Shown here piece after piece: positions 1 to 8,483 of a stretch of 64,000 bases of DNA. The notes under the pieces are model-generated. The model worked only from the letters and a program-made list of their open reading frames with translations. It had not been told where the DNA came from and did no database searches. How positions within the stretch are numbered: the first letter of the stretch is position 1; each line of letters opens with the position of its first letter. The DNA comes from Enterococcus crotali (GTDB taxonomy: Bacteria > Bacillota > Bacilli > Lactobacillales > Enterococcaceae). The DNA lies in assembly GCF_000633635.1 (NCBI RefSeq), contig NZ_AYPQ01000001.1, forward strand, positions 654,820 to 718,819. Reading direction: 5' to 3'. The translations under genes and the position numbers were made by a program.

Positions 1-1722
1 AAAAAACAAGCAGATACAAAAGTCGACCCAGAAGCTAACGAAGCTGAACAGCTTAAAACAGAGGCCGTTCCACCAACTGAGAAGACTGATGAGCTAGTGA
101 ATACTGCTGCGCTGGATCAATATATTAATGAACATAAAAATGATAAACTAAACTCAGAAAATTCCACTAAAGTTGAACAAGAAACAACGAAACTAGGGCA
201 ATCGACGGAAGAAAAACAACAAAATACTGAGCAAGTTTTAACTACTGGTGATCATTCAGAATTAGAAGATAAAGAACATGATGAAGCGAAGCCGAATGAA
301 TCAGAACATAATTCATTAACCCCTGCGGATAACGACCTAAATCAAGAGGAAAAAAAGGAATCGACAGAAGATATTACAAAATTTACTAAACCAGAAGAAA
401 TAGTCGAAGAAGCCAAAACAATTGGTCCTAAGGCACTGCCAAAAAGCACAGCTTCAGAAATCTCATCTAAAAGTAAAAAACCGGATGAAATCGAGATGGA
501 TGCTGCACCTATTTTCTTTAAAGATGGTGAAGAAGAGACTGGCTCGACAGATCCATTTGAAAAAACGGTTAAGGGAGATCCATCGCCAAAAGTGTCAAAA
601 AGCGAAACTTCTTCTAGCAAACCAGCAGGGAAAAATTATAAAAAAATGTCACTCATTTTAGCTGCGGTCGTTGTACTTGCTGGTGGTTCTTGGTATGCTT
701 ACAGCCAAACACAAAATAAAACTGCCACTGGCGGTCAAGTAACGCAACAGCAGGAAAAGCTAGCAGAACAAACAGAAAAAGAGTTAAATAGTTATTTTAC
801 GGATGATAAACAACTATTTCTTAAGCCAGAAATGGTGAGCGTCAGTCCTCAAAAGATCAAAGAAACTCTTGACACACTTAAAGAGGATTCAAAATATAAA
901 AATTTAGAAGCTGTTTATAAAAAAGTAGTGGATAAACAAACCGCGATCACAAGCGTCAATGAATTGTTTGCTCAACCAATTATTGACGGCAATAAACTAA
1001 ATGATGCTGCGATTAAAGCGGATAAAAAAATTGATCTTGCCAAACGCGAAGAAAAAGATGCGTTTGACAAATTGCTAAATCAAGCAACTGATCAAGCAAC
1101 TAGTCAATATGATCAACTGCAAAAAGCAAAAGCTGCAGTGGCTGTTTTTTATAAAGAGAATGAATTAACAGAAGCGTTAAACAGAGAGAATTATGCAGCA
1201 GCAAAAACAGAAGTAGATCAGGTTAAAAGTGATTCTTTGCGTAAACCACTAACTGATGTATTGACCAAAGCTGATAAAGCGTTAACCGATGCAGAAGCAG
1301 TTGCAGCTTCACAACAAACTAACTCTGCTCAAACGCCGGTTCAACCAAATGAAACTCAAACGGCTGTCGATCAAAATAACAACGCACAGACGACCAATGG
1401 TATACAGCCGGATTCCAATACGTTTTCTGCACCAAACGCAGAGGGTGTTTATACTGCACCAGTATATTCTGTTGATGAAAATGATGTTAGTGATATGAGT
1501 AATCCTGCATGGAGTTGGGCTCCAGGGGTTCAAGAGAAAGTCATTGCGACCTGTATTGAACGCGGATATATTACAGCTGGCGGGTATTCGTTGCAACCAG
1601 CGAGAATCATTAACGGGGAAGGCTATTACAATCTGTATGGATCAGACAATCAGTATTTAGTCACGATCAATGCAAAAACTGGTTGGTTTAAAGGAAACGC
1701 GTCAAGAAATGCCGGTAGATGA
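1..1722 (+). CDS. mapZ: MapZ, mid-cell-anchored division site protein (5' partial)
   Basis: The frame is open from the first base of the window, so the true start lies upstream; 573 residues are visible. MapZ (LocZ) is known in streptococci and enterococci as a membrane protein that marks the division site and guides FtsZ. Visible here are a long acidic, Lys/Glu-rich cytoplasmic part, one membrane segment at nt 646-705 (about residues 216-235 of the visible part), a helical extracellular region, a Gln/Asn/Thr-rich linker, and a compact C-terminal domain with NPAWSWAPG and TIN(A)KTGW-type motifs, as in the MapZ C-terminal domain. It sits alone ahead of azlC. The recognition rests mainly on the architecture and the C-terminal domain. 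Confidence 0.85.
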   Translation, partial: KKQADTKVDPEANEAEQLKTEAVPPTEKTDELVNTAALDQYINEHKNDKLNSENSTKVEQETTKLGQSTEEKQQNTEQVLTTGDHSELEDKEHDEAKPNESEHNSLTPADNDLNQEEKKESTEDITKFTKPEEIVEEAKTIGPKALPKSTASEISSKSKKPDEIEMDAAPIFFKDGEEETGSTDPFEKTVKGDPSPKVSKSETSSSKPAGKNYKKMSLILAAVVVLAGGSWYAYSQTQNKTATGGQVTQQQEKLAEQTEKELNSYFTDDKQLFLKPEMVSVSPQKIKETLDTLKEDSKYKNLEAVYKKVVDKQTAITSVNELFAQPIIDGNKLNDAAIKADKKIDLAKREEKDAFDKLLNQATDQATSQYDQLQKAKAAVAVFYKENELTEALNRENYAAAKTEVDQVKSDSLRKPLTDVLTKADKALTDAEAVAASQQTNSAQTPVQPNETQTAVDQNNNAQTTNGIQPDSNTFSAPNAEGVYTAPVYSVDENDVSDMSNPAWSWAPGVQEKVIATCIERGYITAGGYSLQPARIINGEGYYNLYGSDNQYLVTINAKTGWFKGNASRNAGR

Positions 1723-1835
1723 TTTTATTTGATTGAAAATAAAAAATGAAGGTATCGATACAGTGGAGCAGAATGTTTCACTTCAAGAGATGAGGAGAAA
1801 TCGCTTTTGCCCCTGTTATTGATTTAAATTATAGG

Positions 1836-1874
1836 AGAGTGGGATGTGACTTATGCAAAGTTGTGTCCCACTCT
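1836..1874 (+). repeat. Dispersed intergenic hairpin, copy 1
   Basis: Perfect 9-bp arms AGAGTGGGA and TCCCACTCT enclose an inner segment of the type TGTGACTTAT..AGTTGTG. It lies between mapZ and azlC and has no T-run, so it is not a canonical terminator. The inner segment resembles those at 27933-27970 and 61436-61474, although the outer arms differ. Confidence 0.6.
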
Positions 1875-1959
1875 TGATCCGCTTAAATGTAGTAATGTCA
1901 GTGGAATCATTCAAGCAAAACGATCAATGACGATTGATTTAGCACAAGGAGAATCAGGT

Positions 1960-2664
1960 ATGGAAAAAAGAGAATATTTAACCTTTAGAGAAGGTGTTAG
2001 CGCATGTATTCCGACGATTTTAGGCTATTTAGGCATTGGGATCGCTGCCGGGGTAGTTGGTAAAAATGTTGGTTTATCTATAGTAGAGATTGCTTTAATG
2101 TCGATTTTAGTATACGCTGGCGGAGCACAATTTATTATTTGTGGGATGTTAGCCATTCATTCCCCAATATCGGCTATTATTTTTACTACATTTTTAGTTA
2201 ACTTACGGCACTTTTTAATGAGCATGTCGGTTGCTTCTTATTTTAAAAAAGAGCCATTGATCACGAGTATCGGTATAGGAACTCTTTTGACAGATGAATC
2301 TTATGGTGTGCTCATGACGGTTTTGAATAATGAAAATCGAGTCAGTTCAGCGTGGACTCACGGATTGAATATCACAGCCTACTTAACTTGGATTCTATCA
2401 ACCATTGTTGGTGGGTTACTGGGGACATGGATTCCAGATCCTTACTTACTTGGATTAGACTTTGCCTTAGTTGCAATGTTTGCGGGACTATTTATTTTAC
2501 AAATAGATGTTCCAATTAGAAAACAAACAAAAAAAACATTGATTGTTTTAGGTGTAGTCTGCTTGTCACTTTACTTTTTTATGGGCTTTTTTTCACCAGA
2601 GCTTTCGGTTTTATTCGCAACTCTTTTAGGTTGTGCAGTTGGGATGGTGAATCATCATGAGTAG
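1960..2664 (+). CDS. azlC: AzlC family branched-chain amino acid exporter, large subunit
   Basis: A 234-residue multi-pass membrane protein of the AzlC family, the large subunit of two-component branched-chain amino acid (and azaleucine) exporters. The family's N-terminal pattern (FREGVSACIPTILGYLGIG) and the segment YAGGAQF are visible, along with several hydrophobic helices. The start at 1960 is chosen because AAGGAG lies about 9 bases before it; a longer in-frame reading from 1846 would begin inside the hairpin repeat at 1836-1874 and has no ribosome site. Its stop overlaps the start of azlD, so the two are translationally coupled. Substrate specificity is inferred from the family only. 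Confidence 0.85.
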   Translation: MEKREYLTFREGVSACIPTILGYLGIGIAAGVVGKNVGLSIVEIALMSILVYAGGAQFIICGMLAIHSPISAIIFTTFLVNLRHFLMSMSVASYFKKEPLITSIGIGTLLTDESYGVLMTVLNNENRVSSAWTHGLNITAYLTWILSTIVGGLLGTWIPDPYLLGLDFALVAMFAGLFILQIDVPIRKQTKKTLIVLGVVCLSLYFFMGFFSPELSVLFATLLGCAVGMVNHHE

Positions 2665-2983
2665 CAATTATGTATTGTTGACGATTTTAGGTTGTTCATT
2701 GGTCACTTGGATTCCAAGGATTGTTCCTTTTGTGATTTCAAAGCGAGTTGACTTTCCAGAATGGTTCCTCCGTTTTTTATCTTATATTCCAATTTGTATC
2801 TTGACCGCGCTCTTGTTTCAGAGTATTTTAGAAGTTCAGGCAACAGGCTTTCCTAAAGTAAAAACGTTAGAAGCGTTAAGTTGTATTCCTACTTTACTTG
2901 TTGCTATTCGAACAAAAGATTTAATGAAAACTGTTGTGGTAGGAATTGTTACAATTGCATTACTACGTATTTTTTTAGGCTAA
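2657..2983 (+). CDS. azlD: AzlD family branched-chain amino acid exporter, small subunit
   Basis: A 108-residue protein with about four hydrophobic segments and the AzlD-type start (LLTILGCSLVTWIPRIVPF). AzlD is the small partner of AzlC in branched-chain amino acid export. It overlaps azlC by 8 bases, which supports one transcript and a shared complex. CodY, the branched-chain amino acid sensor, is encoded far downstream in this window at 42396-43187; any regulatory link is only a possibility. Confidence 0.85.
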   Translation: MSSNYVLLTILGCSLVTWIPRIVPFVISKRVDFPEWFLRFLSYIPICILTALLFQSILEVQATGFPKVKTLEALSCIPTLLVAIRTKDLMKTVVVGIVTIALLRIFLG

Positions 2984-3002
2984 GTGCCAGAAGGAGAAAA
3001 TT

Positions 3003-3872
3003 ATGAACGAATTATTAGCGCAAATTTTTACAGCATTGGTAATTGATGAAAATGAAAGTTACTACTTTTTACAAAAAAATGGGATCACGTTACGCTTGTC
3101 AAAAGAAGAAGGGCATCATGAAATCGGCGAAGCGGTAGAGGGTTTTGGTTATATGAATCAAAAACAAGAACCGGAAATGACTACAACGATTCCAATTGCT
3201 CGAGTGGGGCAATTTGCTTTTGGAACAGTGACTGGCACAAGACGTGATTTAGGCGCCTTTGTGGACATTGGTCTAAAGGATAAGGATATTGTCGTCTCTT
3301 TAGATGAACTGCCTGTAATGCGTGAATTATGGCCGAAAAAAGGCGATCAACTGATGGTCTCTTTAAAGGTTGATAACAAAGAACGTATTTGGGGCGAATT
3401 AGCAGACGAGAAAATATTTAAAGCGATGGCTAAACCTGGAACAGAAACCTTAAAAAATGAAAATATCAGTGGAATTGTCTATCGTTTGAAGATGATTGGT
3501 TCATTTGTCCTAACAGATGATTTTTATATTGCATTTATTCACCCTTCAGAGCGTTACCAAGAGCCTCGTTTAGGTGAACGTGTGAATGGGCGTGTGATCG
3601 GTGTACGTCCAGACGGTATTATCAATATTTCATTAAAACCACGTGCTCATGAAGCAATCGGGGATGATGCATCTATGATATTAACTTTTTTGGAGCGGGC
3701 AGTGGATCATAAAATTCCATTTACTGATAAATCAAATCCGGAGGAAATCAAACAGACTTTCGGGATCAGCAAAGCTCAATTTAAGCGTGCGATAGGGAAT
3801 TTATTGAAGCAGGGAAAGATTGCTCAAAAAGATGGATTTACGCTATTAAAAGAAGAACAACAGGAACAATAA
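3003..3872 (+). CDS. cvfB: CvfB family S1-type RNA-binding protein
   Basis: A 289-residue protein matching the CvfB/YitL family: consecutive S1-like beta-barrel RNA-binding domains (TVTGTRRDLGAFVDIGL is typical of one) and a C-terminal winged-helix part (about residues 225-285). In staphylococci CvfB affects virulence gene expression, probably after transcription. AGAAGGAG lies just ahead of the ATG at 3003. It sits 19 bases after azlD, so it may be co-transcribed with it. It is soluble and cytoplasmic, with no signal peptide. Confidence 0.85.
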   Translation: MNELLAQIFTALVIDENESYYFLQKNGITLRLSKEEGHHEIGEAVEGFGYMNQKQEPEMTTTIPIARVGQFAFGTVTGTRRDLGAFVDIGLKDKDIVVSLDELPVMRELWPKKGDQLMVSLKVDNKERIWGELADEKIFKAMAKPGTETLKNENISGIVYRLKMIGSFVLTDDFYIAFIHPSERYQEPRLGERVNGRVIGVRPDGIINISLKPRAHEAIGDDASMILTFLERAVDHKIPFTDKSNPEEIKQTFGISKAQFKRAIGNLLKQGKIAQKDGFTLLKEEQQEQ

Positions 3873-3880
3873 TTGTTTTC

Positions 3881-3899
3881 TGATTCTAATTGAGAATCA
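3881..3899. promoter_or_regulatory. Palindrome upstream of fur, candidate operator
   Basis: TGATTCTAATTGAGAATCA is an inverted repeat with perfect 7-bp arms and a 5-base centre. It ends directly before the -35 element of the likely fur promoter. It has the look of a regulator site of the Fur kind, but the classical Fur box has arms separated by one base, so the assignment is tentative. Confidence 0.35.
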
Positions 3900-3900
3900 C

Positions 3901-3929
3901 TTGCAAATATTTCTGAGTTAATTTATACT
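3901..3929 (+). promoter_or_regulatory. Predicted promoter of fur
   Basis: TTGCAA (3901-3906), a 17-base spacer and TATACT (3924-3929). A second TATAAT at 3933-3938 lacks a good -35 at the right distance. Confidence 0.5.
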
Positions 3930-3964
3930 TATTATAATTTGATACAGTTAAATATTGTTCTAGA

Positions 3965-3979
3965 TTAAAATAATTATAA
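3965..3979. promoter_or_regulatory. PerR-box-like element in the fur leader
   Basis: TTAAAATAATTATAA matches the B. subtilis PerR box TTATAATNATTATAA at every defined position but one. It lies just upstream of the fur ribosome site and downstream of the predicted promoter. PerR control of fur is known in B. subtilis; here it is inferred from the motif only, in an AT-rich context where chance matches are not rare. Confidence 0.4.
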
Positions 3980-3995
3980 ATAAGGGGCTGCTTTC

Positions 3996-4472
3996 ATGGA
4001 TTCTACTGCTGCTTTAAAAAAAACTAAACAACAATTGCATGAATCTGGTTTCAAACTGACGCCTCAACGAGAAGCAACAGTCTTGGTACTATTGGAAAAT
4101 GAGAAGGATCATTTATCGGCAGAAGAAATTTATTTCTTAGTTAAACAAAAAAGTCCGGAGATTGGTCTTGCAACAGTTTATCGTACATTAGAAATTTTAA
4201 CTGACTTAAAAGTCGTAGACAAGGTAAGCTTCAATGACGGGTTAGCTCGTTATGATTTACGAAAAGAAGGTGCAAAGCACTTTCATCATCATCTTTTATG
4301 TTTAGAATGTGGCAACATTGAAGAAGTGGAAGAGGATTTATTAGGCGAAGTAGAGCAAGTAATCGAACAACGCTATCATTTTGTGGTAAAAGACCACCGC
4401 TTGACGTTTCATGGCATTTGTCAAGAATGTCAACAAAAAAAGAAAACTCAATCAAACCAAGAAGCGAACTAA
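3996..4472 (+). CDS. fur: Ferric uptake regulator family protein, probably Fur
   Basis: A 158-residue Fur family metalloregulator. The N-terminal winged helix (about 1-85) has the family signature LTPQREATV and IGLATVYRTLE; the C-terminal dimerisation domain carries the His cluster HFHHH (residues 95-99) and two CxxC pairs (Cys102/105 and Cys142/145) for structural zinc. The overall sequence, including LSAEE.Y.LVK.KSPEIGLATVYRTLE and DHRLTFHGIC, resembles B. subtilis-type Fur more than PerR or Zur. Start at 3996 follows AAGGGG. The leader carries a PerR-box-like site and a palindrome, so redox or iron autoregulation is plausible. Confidence 0.8.
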   Translation: MDSTAALKKTKQQLHESGFKLTPQREATVLVLLENEKDHLSAEEIYFLVKQKSPEIGLATVYRTLEILTDLKVVDKVSFNDGLARYDLRKEGAKHFHHHLLCLECGNIEEVEEDLLGEVEQVIEQRYHFVVKDHRLTFHGICQECQQKKKTQSNQEAN

Positions 4473-4550
4473 GAGCTTTCACATTATGAGTAAAAGTTGT
4501 CCTTAGATTTAAAATCTTTGGAGTGCCTACTTGATTCTCGGAGGTTAAAC

Positions 4551-4602
4551 GTATTTGCTATACTCTCTTGTTGCTGCGTAGAGTAAATACAATTTTTCAT
4601 TT
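4551..4602 (+). terminator. Possible terminator after fur
   Basis: GTATTT..ACTCT pairs with AGAGT.AAATAC around a loop, with a small bulge, and is followed by ATTTTTC. It would separate fur from the T-box leader downstream. Confidence 0.35.
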
Positions 4603-4617
4603 CCTTATGAAAAAAGA

Positions 4618-4646
4618 TTGACAATTCTCAAAGAATCTCATACAAT
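4618..4646 (+). promoter_or_regulatory. Promoter of the T-box leader and DAHP synthase
   Basis: TTGACA (4618-4623), 17-base spacer, TACAAT (4641-4646): a near-consensus sigma-A promoter placed so that transcription starts around 4653, just before the stem I region of the T-box. Confidence 0.75.
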
Positions 4647-4652
4647 GACTTC

Positions 4653-4930
4653 AATAAACAATAAAAGTCTTGATAAGAACTAGTAAGATACTACAGGTGT
4701 ACAGAAAGCAGCCGGTTGTTGAGAGGCGCACAAACCTAATGTATCTGAATTCCTCTTTGAACTTCACACCGAATCGAGTAGCTGTGACGGTTAAGCGCAC
4801 CCGTTATTGTGCCAGGGTATAATTTTGTACCTGACAAGTCAATGAGTGTAAGCTGATTGTAAACAAAGGTGGTAACACGGATCATTCGGTCTCGTCCTTT
4901 TCAGAAATGAAGAGGACGAGGCTTTTTTTA
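4653..4930 (+). ncRNA. T-box riboswitch leader of the DAHP synthase gene
   Basis: The hallmark antiterminator sequence AAAGGTGGTAACACGG stands at 4865-4880, followed by an intrinsic terminator (CTCGTCC..GGACGAG then a T-run, 4891-4929) and, 38 bases on, the DAHP synthase start. The stem I region carries an AGTA element and a GTTG box. The TGGT in the T-box would pair with a tRNA ending ACCA, which suits Phe or Tyr tRNA (discriminator A) better than Trp. The best candidate specifier by position is TTC (Phe) at 4763-4765, but I could not fold the leader, so the amino acid is unproven. Confidence 0.88.
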
Positions 4931-4967
4931 TTGTTTGATTAAAAGAAAAATGAAGGGAAGTTATCGT

Positions 4968-5996
4968 ATGAGTTTTAAATCATTAAGCCAACCAATCAAT
5001 TTTGAACAAGTCAAATCCTTATCTAAATTAACACCCGCACAAGAGCAAATAAAGGCAATTCGGGATCAAGAGTTAAAAGAAATCATCGAGGGAAAAAGCG
5101 ACAAAATTCTTTTAGTGATCGGTCCTTGTTCTGCTCATAATGAAGAAGCTGTGATGGAGTATGTCATTCGTCTAGCTAAACTACAAGAAAAAGTCCAAGA
5201 TAAAATTTTTATGGTGCCTCGCGTTTATACCAATAAACCTAGAACCAATGGCGACGGCTATAAAGGTTTGTTGCATCAGCAAAATCCAGAAGGCGAAAGC
5301 AATTTAATCAAAGGAATTGCAGCGGTTCGTAGTTTGCACAATCGTGTTATCAGTGAAACTGGTTTGACGACAGCTGATGAGATGCTCTATCCAGAAAACC
5401 TTGAATTTGTTCAAGATTTAGTCAGCTATATTGCAGTTGGCGCGCGTTCTGTTGAAGATCAACAGCATCGTTTTGTTGCTAGTGGAATCGACCAGCCAAC
5501 AGGCATGAAAAATCCAACTAGCGGCAATCTTAAAGTATTATTCAATTCACTATACGCAGCACAACAAAAGCAAGAATTTATTTTTAATGGACTTGAAGTA
5601 GAATCTAGCTCTAATCCGTTAGCGCATGTTGTTTTAAGAGGTGGTTTGAATGAATATGGTGAGAATATCCCTAATTATCACTACGAAGATTTGCTAAAAG
5701 TGGTTGATCTTTATAAAGCAGGCAATTACCAAAATCCGTTTATTGTTATTGATACGAATCATGACAATTCAGGAAAACAATATAAAGAACAAATCAGAAT
5801 CGTCAAAGAAACGTTGTTTAATCGCTCGTGGAATAAGGATATGAAGCAATGGGTACGTGGGTTTATGATCGAAAGTTTCCTTGAAAGTGGTCGTCAAGAA
5901 GCTGATGGAAAAATTTTTGGACAGTCTATTACGGATCCATGTTTAGGCTGGGATGAGACAGAGGAATTAGTGAACTATATTGCAGAACATGCTTGA
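4968..5996 (+). CDS. 3-deoxy-7-phosphoheptulonate (DAHP) synthase, class I
   Basis: A 342-residue enzyme that condenses phosphoenolpyruvate and erythrose 4-phosphate, the first step of the shikimate pathway. It is of the AroF/G/H (E. coli-like) kind, shown by LLVIGPCSAHNEEA, VPRVYTNKPRTNGDGYKGL, DQPTGMKNPTSG and IDTNHDNSGKQ. Start at 4968 is preferred over an upstream in-frame ATT/ATG region because GAAGGGAAG lies 9 bases before it. It has no chorismate mutase fusion. The gene stands alone, controlled by the T-box, so uncharged aromatic tRNA should raise expression; there is no other aro gene next to it. Confidence 0.92.
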   Translation: MSFKSLSQPINFEQVKSLSKLTPAQEQIKAIRDQELKEIIEGKSDKILLVIGPCSAHNEEAVMEYVIRLAKLQEKVQDKIFMVPRVYTNKPRTNGDGYKGLLHQQNPEGESNLIKGIAAVRSLHNRVISETGLTTADEMLYPENLEFVQDLVSYIAVGARSVEDQQHRFVASGIDQPTGMKNPTSGNLKVLFNSLYAAQQKQEFIFNGLEVESSSNPLAHVVLRGGLNEYGENIPNYHYEDLLKVVDLYKAGNYQNPFIVIDTNHDNSGKQYKEQIRIVKETLFNRSWNKDMKQWVRGFMIESFLESGRQEADGKIFGQSITDPCLGWDETEELVNYIAEHA

Positions 5997-6011
5997 TTGA
6001 TCAATTAAAAT

Positions 6012-6050
6012 AAACCTCTTAGAACTGATAAAATCAATTCTAAGAGGTTT
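6012..6050. terminator. Bidirectional terminator between DAHP synthase and gap
   Basis: Perfect 13-bp arms AAACCTCTTAGAA and TTCTAAGAGGTTT, flanked by A- and T-rich sequence, between convergent genes. Confidence 0.7.
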
Positions 6051-6078
6051 ATCTATTTAATTTATAAAAAATAATTTT

Positions 6079-7089
6079 TTATAAATTAGCAAATTTTTCT
6101 AATAAACGAATCATTTGGCAAGTAAACCCATATTCGTTATCATACCAAGCGACGGTTTTAACTAATTGGAAGTCACCAGAAGTTGTCACTTCCGTTTGAG
6201 TTGGGTCAAAAATAGAGCCTTCTGTTGTTCCAATGACATCACCAGAGACGATTTCGCGATCATCATAGCCAAATGATGGGTTATCGATTGTATGTTTCTT
6301 AATCGCTTCATTTACTTGATCAGCTGTTACTTTTGTTTTTAAAATAGAGACTAATTCAGTTAAAGAACCATCCACGACAGGAACACGTTGTGCATGACCT
6401 TGCAGTTTTCCATTTAATTCTGGAATAACTAAACCAATAGCTTTAGCAGCTCCTGTTGAATGAGGGATCGTATTATCAGCGGCAGAACGTGCTGCTCGCA
6501 AATTGCCACCTTTTACTGGACCATCTAATAACATTTGAGTAGAGGTATAGGCATGAACAGTAGTCATTGTACCCACTTCAATTCCAAATTCATTATTTAA
6601 GAAGTAAGCCATAGGCGCTAAACAATTAGTTGTACAAGATCCAGCAGAAATGATTGTATCTTCCGGAGTCAAGGTATCATCATTCACATTATAAACGATT
6701 GTTTTCATATCACCAGCTGGCGCTGAAATCACAACACGTTTTGCTCCTGCATCTATATGAGCTTGTGCTTTTGCTTCAGAAGTGTAAAAACCAGTACATT
6801 CTAAAACAATATCCACACCGTTTTCTTCGACCCATTTTAATTTGCTGGCATCAGCTTCCGCATAAACCTTTGTTTTTTCACCATCAACTACGATTGAGTC
6901 TTCTGTGGCTGTGACTTTTCCTGGATATGTTCCATGAGTTGAGTCAAATTGGAGTAATTGTGCTAACATAGTGGGGCTTGTCAAATCATTGATTGCTACA
7001 ACTTCGATATCATCAGAAACTTCTTTGATGCGACGGAATGCAAGACGACCAATACGTCCAAAACCATTGATTCCTACTTTTACTGTCAT
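6079..7089 (-). CDS. gap: Glyceraldehyde-3-phosphate dehydrogenase, type I
   Basis: A 336-residue phosphorylating GAPDH of glycolysis. The NAD-binding start [11 protein letters not shown] and the catalytic SCTTNC with Cys152 are intact, and the C-terminal [12 protein letters not shown] is typical. The start at 7089 is chosen because GGAGGAAATT precedes it; a longer frame to 7146 has no ribosome site. The gene stands alone, not in a cggR-gap-pgk operon; enterococci commonly carry such an extra copy. It converges on the DAHP synthase and diverges from the DUF4003 gene. A palindrome lies in the divergent region at 7241-7259. Confidence 0.93.
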   Translation of the reverse strand: MTVKVGINGFGRIGRLAFRRIKEVSDDIEVVAINDLTSPTMLAQLLQFDSTHGTYPGKVTATEDSIVVDGEKTKVYAEADASKLKWVEENGVDIVLECTGFYTSEAKAQAHIDAGAKRVVISAPAGDMKTIVYNVNDDTLTPEDTIISAGSCTTNCLAPMAYFLNNEFGIEVGTMTTVHAYTSTQMLLDGPVKGGNLRAARSAADNTIPHSTGAAKAIGLVIPELNGKLQGHAQRVPVVDGSLTELVSILKTKVTADQVNEAIKKHTIDNPSFGYDDREIVSGDVIGTTEGSIFDPTQTEVTTSGDFQLVKTVAWYDNEYGFTCQMIRLLEKFANL

Positions 7090-7192
7090 ACTAAATTTCC
7101 TCCTTAAAATTAACTGCGAAACGAGCTCATCTACCTTTAATAACATAGGGTGCTAGACATCATTGAAATGAGTAGCATCATAGAATCCCTTA

Positions 7193-7221
7193 TTTAAAAA
7201 GAAGATAATATACGCTATACT
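7193..7221 (+). promoter_or_regulatory. Possible promoter of the DUF4003 gene
   Basis: TTTAAA (7193-7198), 17-base spacer, TATACT (7216-7221), about 70 bases before the start at 7290. The -35 is weak. Confidence 0.35.
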
Positions 7222-7240
7222 TGTAGCATGAACGCATTTC

Positions 7241-7259
7241 AGATTTTTGTCAAAAATCT
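7241..7259. promoter_or_regulatory. Palindrome between gap and the DUF4003 gene
   Basis: AGATTTTTGTCAAAAATCT is a perfect 9-bp inverted repeat around one base. On the minus strand it contains TTGACA, a possible -35 for gap, though no good -10 stands at the right distance. It could be an operator for either gene. Confidence 0.35.
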
Positions 7260-7289
7260 TGTCTTTTAAGTACCAAAGGAGGGGGAAAA

Positions 7290-8276
7290 ATGAATAGAAA
7301 GCAAGTTGTTGAGTTACTTCAAATGAATTATCAGGAAATCAAAGCTGGGAAAGGAAAATGGTTTGATAAGCAGTCAGCGTACACGATCGCCCAATCGTTC
7401 GCAGCTAAATCGCGTCATTTCTCAGATAACGAATATCGTCGTTTAGAACAAGTGCTTCAAGCTGAATTAGCTGTGTTTAATGTTTTGGGACAGCCGCTTA
7501 GAGGTATTCTACTAGGAATGTTATCAGCAAATGGAAAGACCAAGGAGTTGGATATTCATACGTTGATTACAGACTATCAACGGTTGCGTGATGTTGGATT
7601 TCAGTCATCCTCTTACTCGTATTTTTCAGCTTATTTGCTTCAGTTCACTGAAATAGCTGAAAAAGAATTGATTGTTCGTAGAGGAAAAAGTATTTTTGAA
7701 GAAATAAAGAGCCACCATTATTTTCTTACTGGTGCTGAAGATGGAATGATCGCAATCACTTTAGCTCAGCAAGAAAAATTAGAGTCATTAACAACAAGTC
7801 AAATCGGCATGTTAGTGGAAGAGTACTATCAGGCATTAAACGATCATGGTTTTCATAAATCGAATGAGCTTCAATTTGCGGCTGCAACAGCAGCCATGCT
7901 GACTGGTTCTTTTTCTAATGAGTTGATTGAACAACTTGATCAAACAATAGAAACGGTGAACGCATTTGGGATTCGTTTGAAACCAGAATTTTATAATAAT
8001 ATTGTCACGCTTACTTTTTTGAGGACTTTAAAGAAAATTAATTTCCAAGCATTAGGGGAGTATGTAGAACTACTTGAAGAAAAAACACATTTGCGTTTCT
8101 ACAAGAATTTTCGATACTCACTTGCATTAGGGTTATTGATCCATGAAGAGATGGCCCATTTATCTAATGATAACTTGAACATATCTGCTTTAACTGTCAC
8201 GATGATGTTAGCACAAGAAGCAAATGTAGCAGTAGCTGTTATTGCGGCATCAGCAGCCTCTAATTCTAGTTCATAA
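7290..8276 (+). CDS. DUF4003 family protein, function unknown
   Basis: A 328-residue soluble protein rich in helices, with no signal peptide or membrane segment. I assign it to DUF4003 on general resemblance and length (family members are about 320-330 residues), not on a catalytic motif. The C-terminal tail, with alternating Ala/Val and a run of Ser, is typical of such proteins. A strong AAAGGAGGGGG site precedes the ATG. It is transcribed away from gap and lies upstream of obg, from which about 200 bases separate it. No role can be deduced. Confidence 0.6.
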   Translation: MNRKQVVELLQMNYQEIKAGKGKWFDKQSAYTIAQSFAAKSRHFSDNEYRRLEQVLQAELAVFNVLGQPLRGILLGMLSANGKTKELDIHTLITDYQRLRDVGFQSSSYSYFSAYLLQFTEIAEKELIVRRGKSIFEEIKSHHYFLTGAEDGMIAITLAQQEKLESLTTSQIGMLVEEYYQALNDHGFHKSNELQFAAATAAMLTGSFSNELIEQLDQTIETVNAFGIRLKPEFYNNIVTLTFLRTLKKINFQALGEYVELLEEKTHLRFYKNFRYSLALGLLIHEEMAHLSNDNLNISALTVTMMLAQEANVAVAVIAASAASNSSS

Positions 8277-8483
8277 AAACGAGTTTGGCTAGACAAATTC
8301 TTGTTTAACCTTTACAATAAGAAAGGCTTTCAAACAGAATATGTTATAAAAAAGCGAAGTAAAAATGAATAACTAGATTTGTAAAAAAGCAAACCCAAAG
8401 AATTAGTAAGGTAAAGATTGTCTTTTTCATCTATGATGATGAAGCACTTTATCCCAATTTCTTTAAGATAGGAGGACAAAAAT

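Noticed and set aside
1846-1959. A longer AzlC start
   Set aside because: It would begin inside the hairpin repeat, lacks a ribosome site and does not add conserved residues.
3996-4472. PerR rather than Fur
   Set aside because: The PerR-box-like site suggested PerR autoregulation, but the protein sequence fits B. subtilis-type Fur better. I could not compare metal-site residues quantitatively, so some doubt remains.
7225-7240. A catabolite-response element near gap (TGAAATGCGTTCA)
   Set aside because: The central CG is displaced from the cre consensus, and arms are only four bases long.
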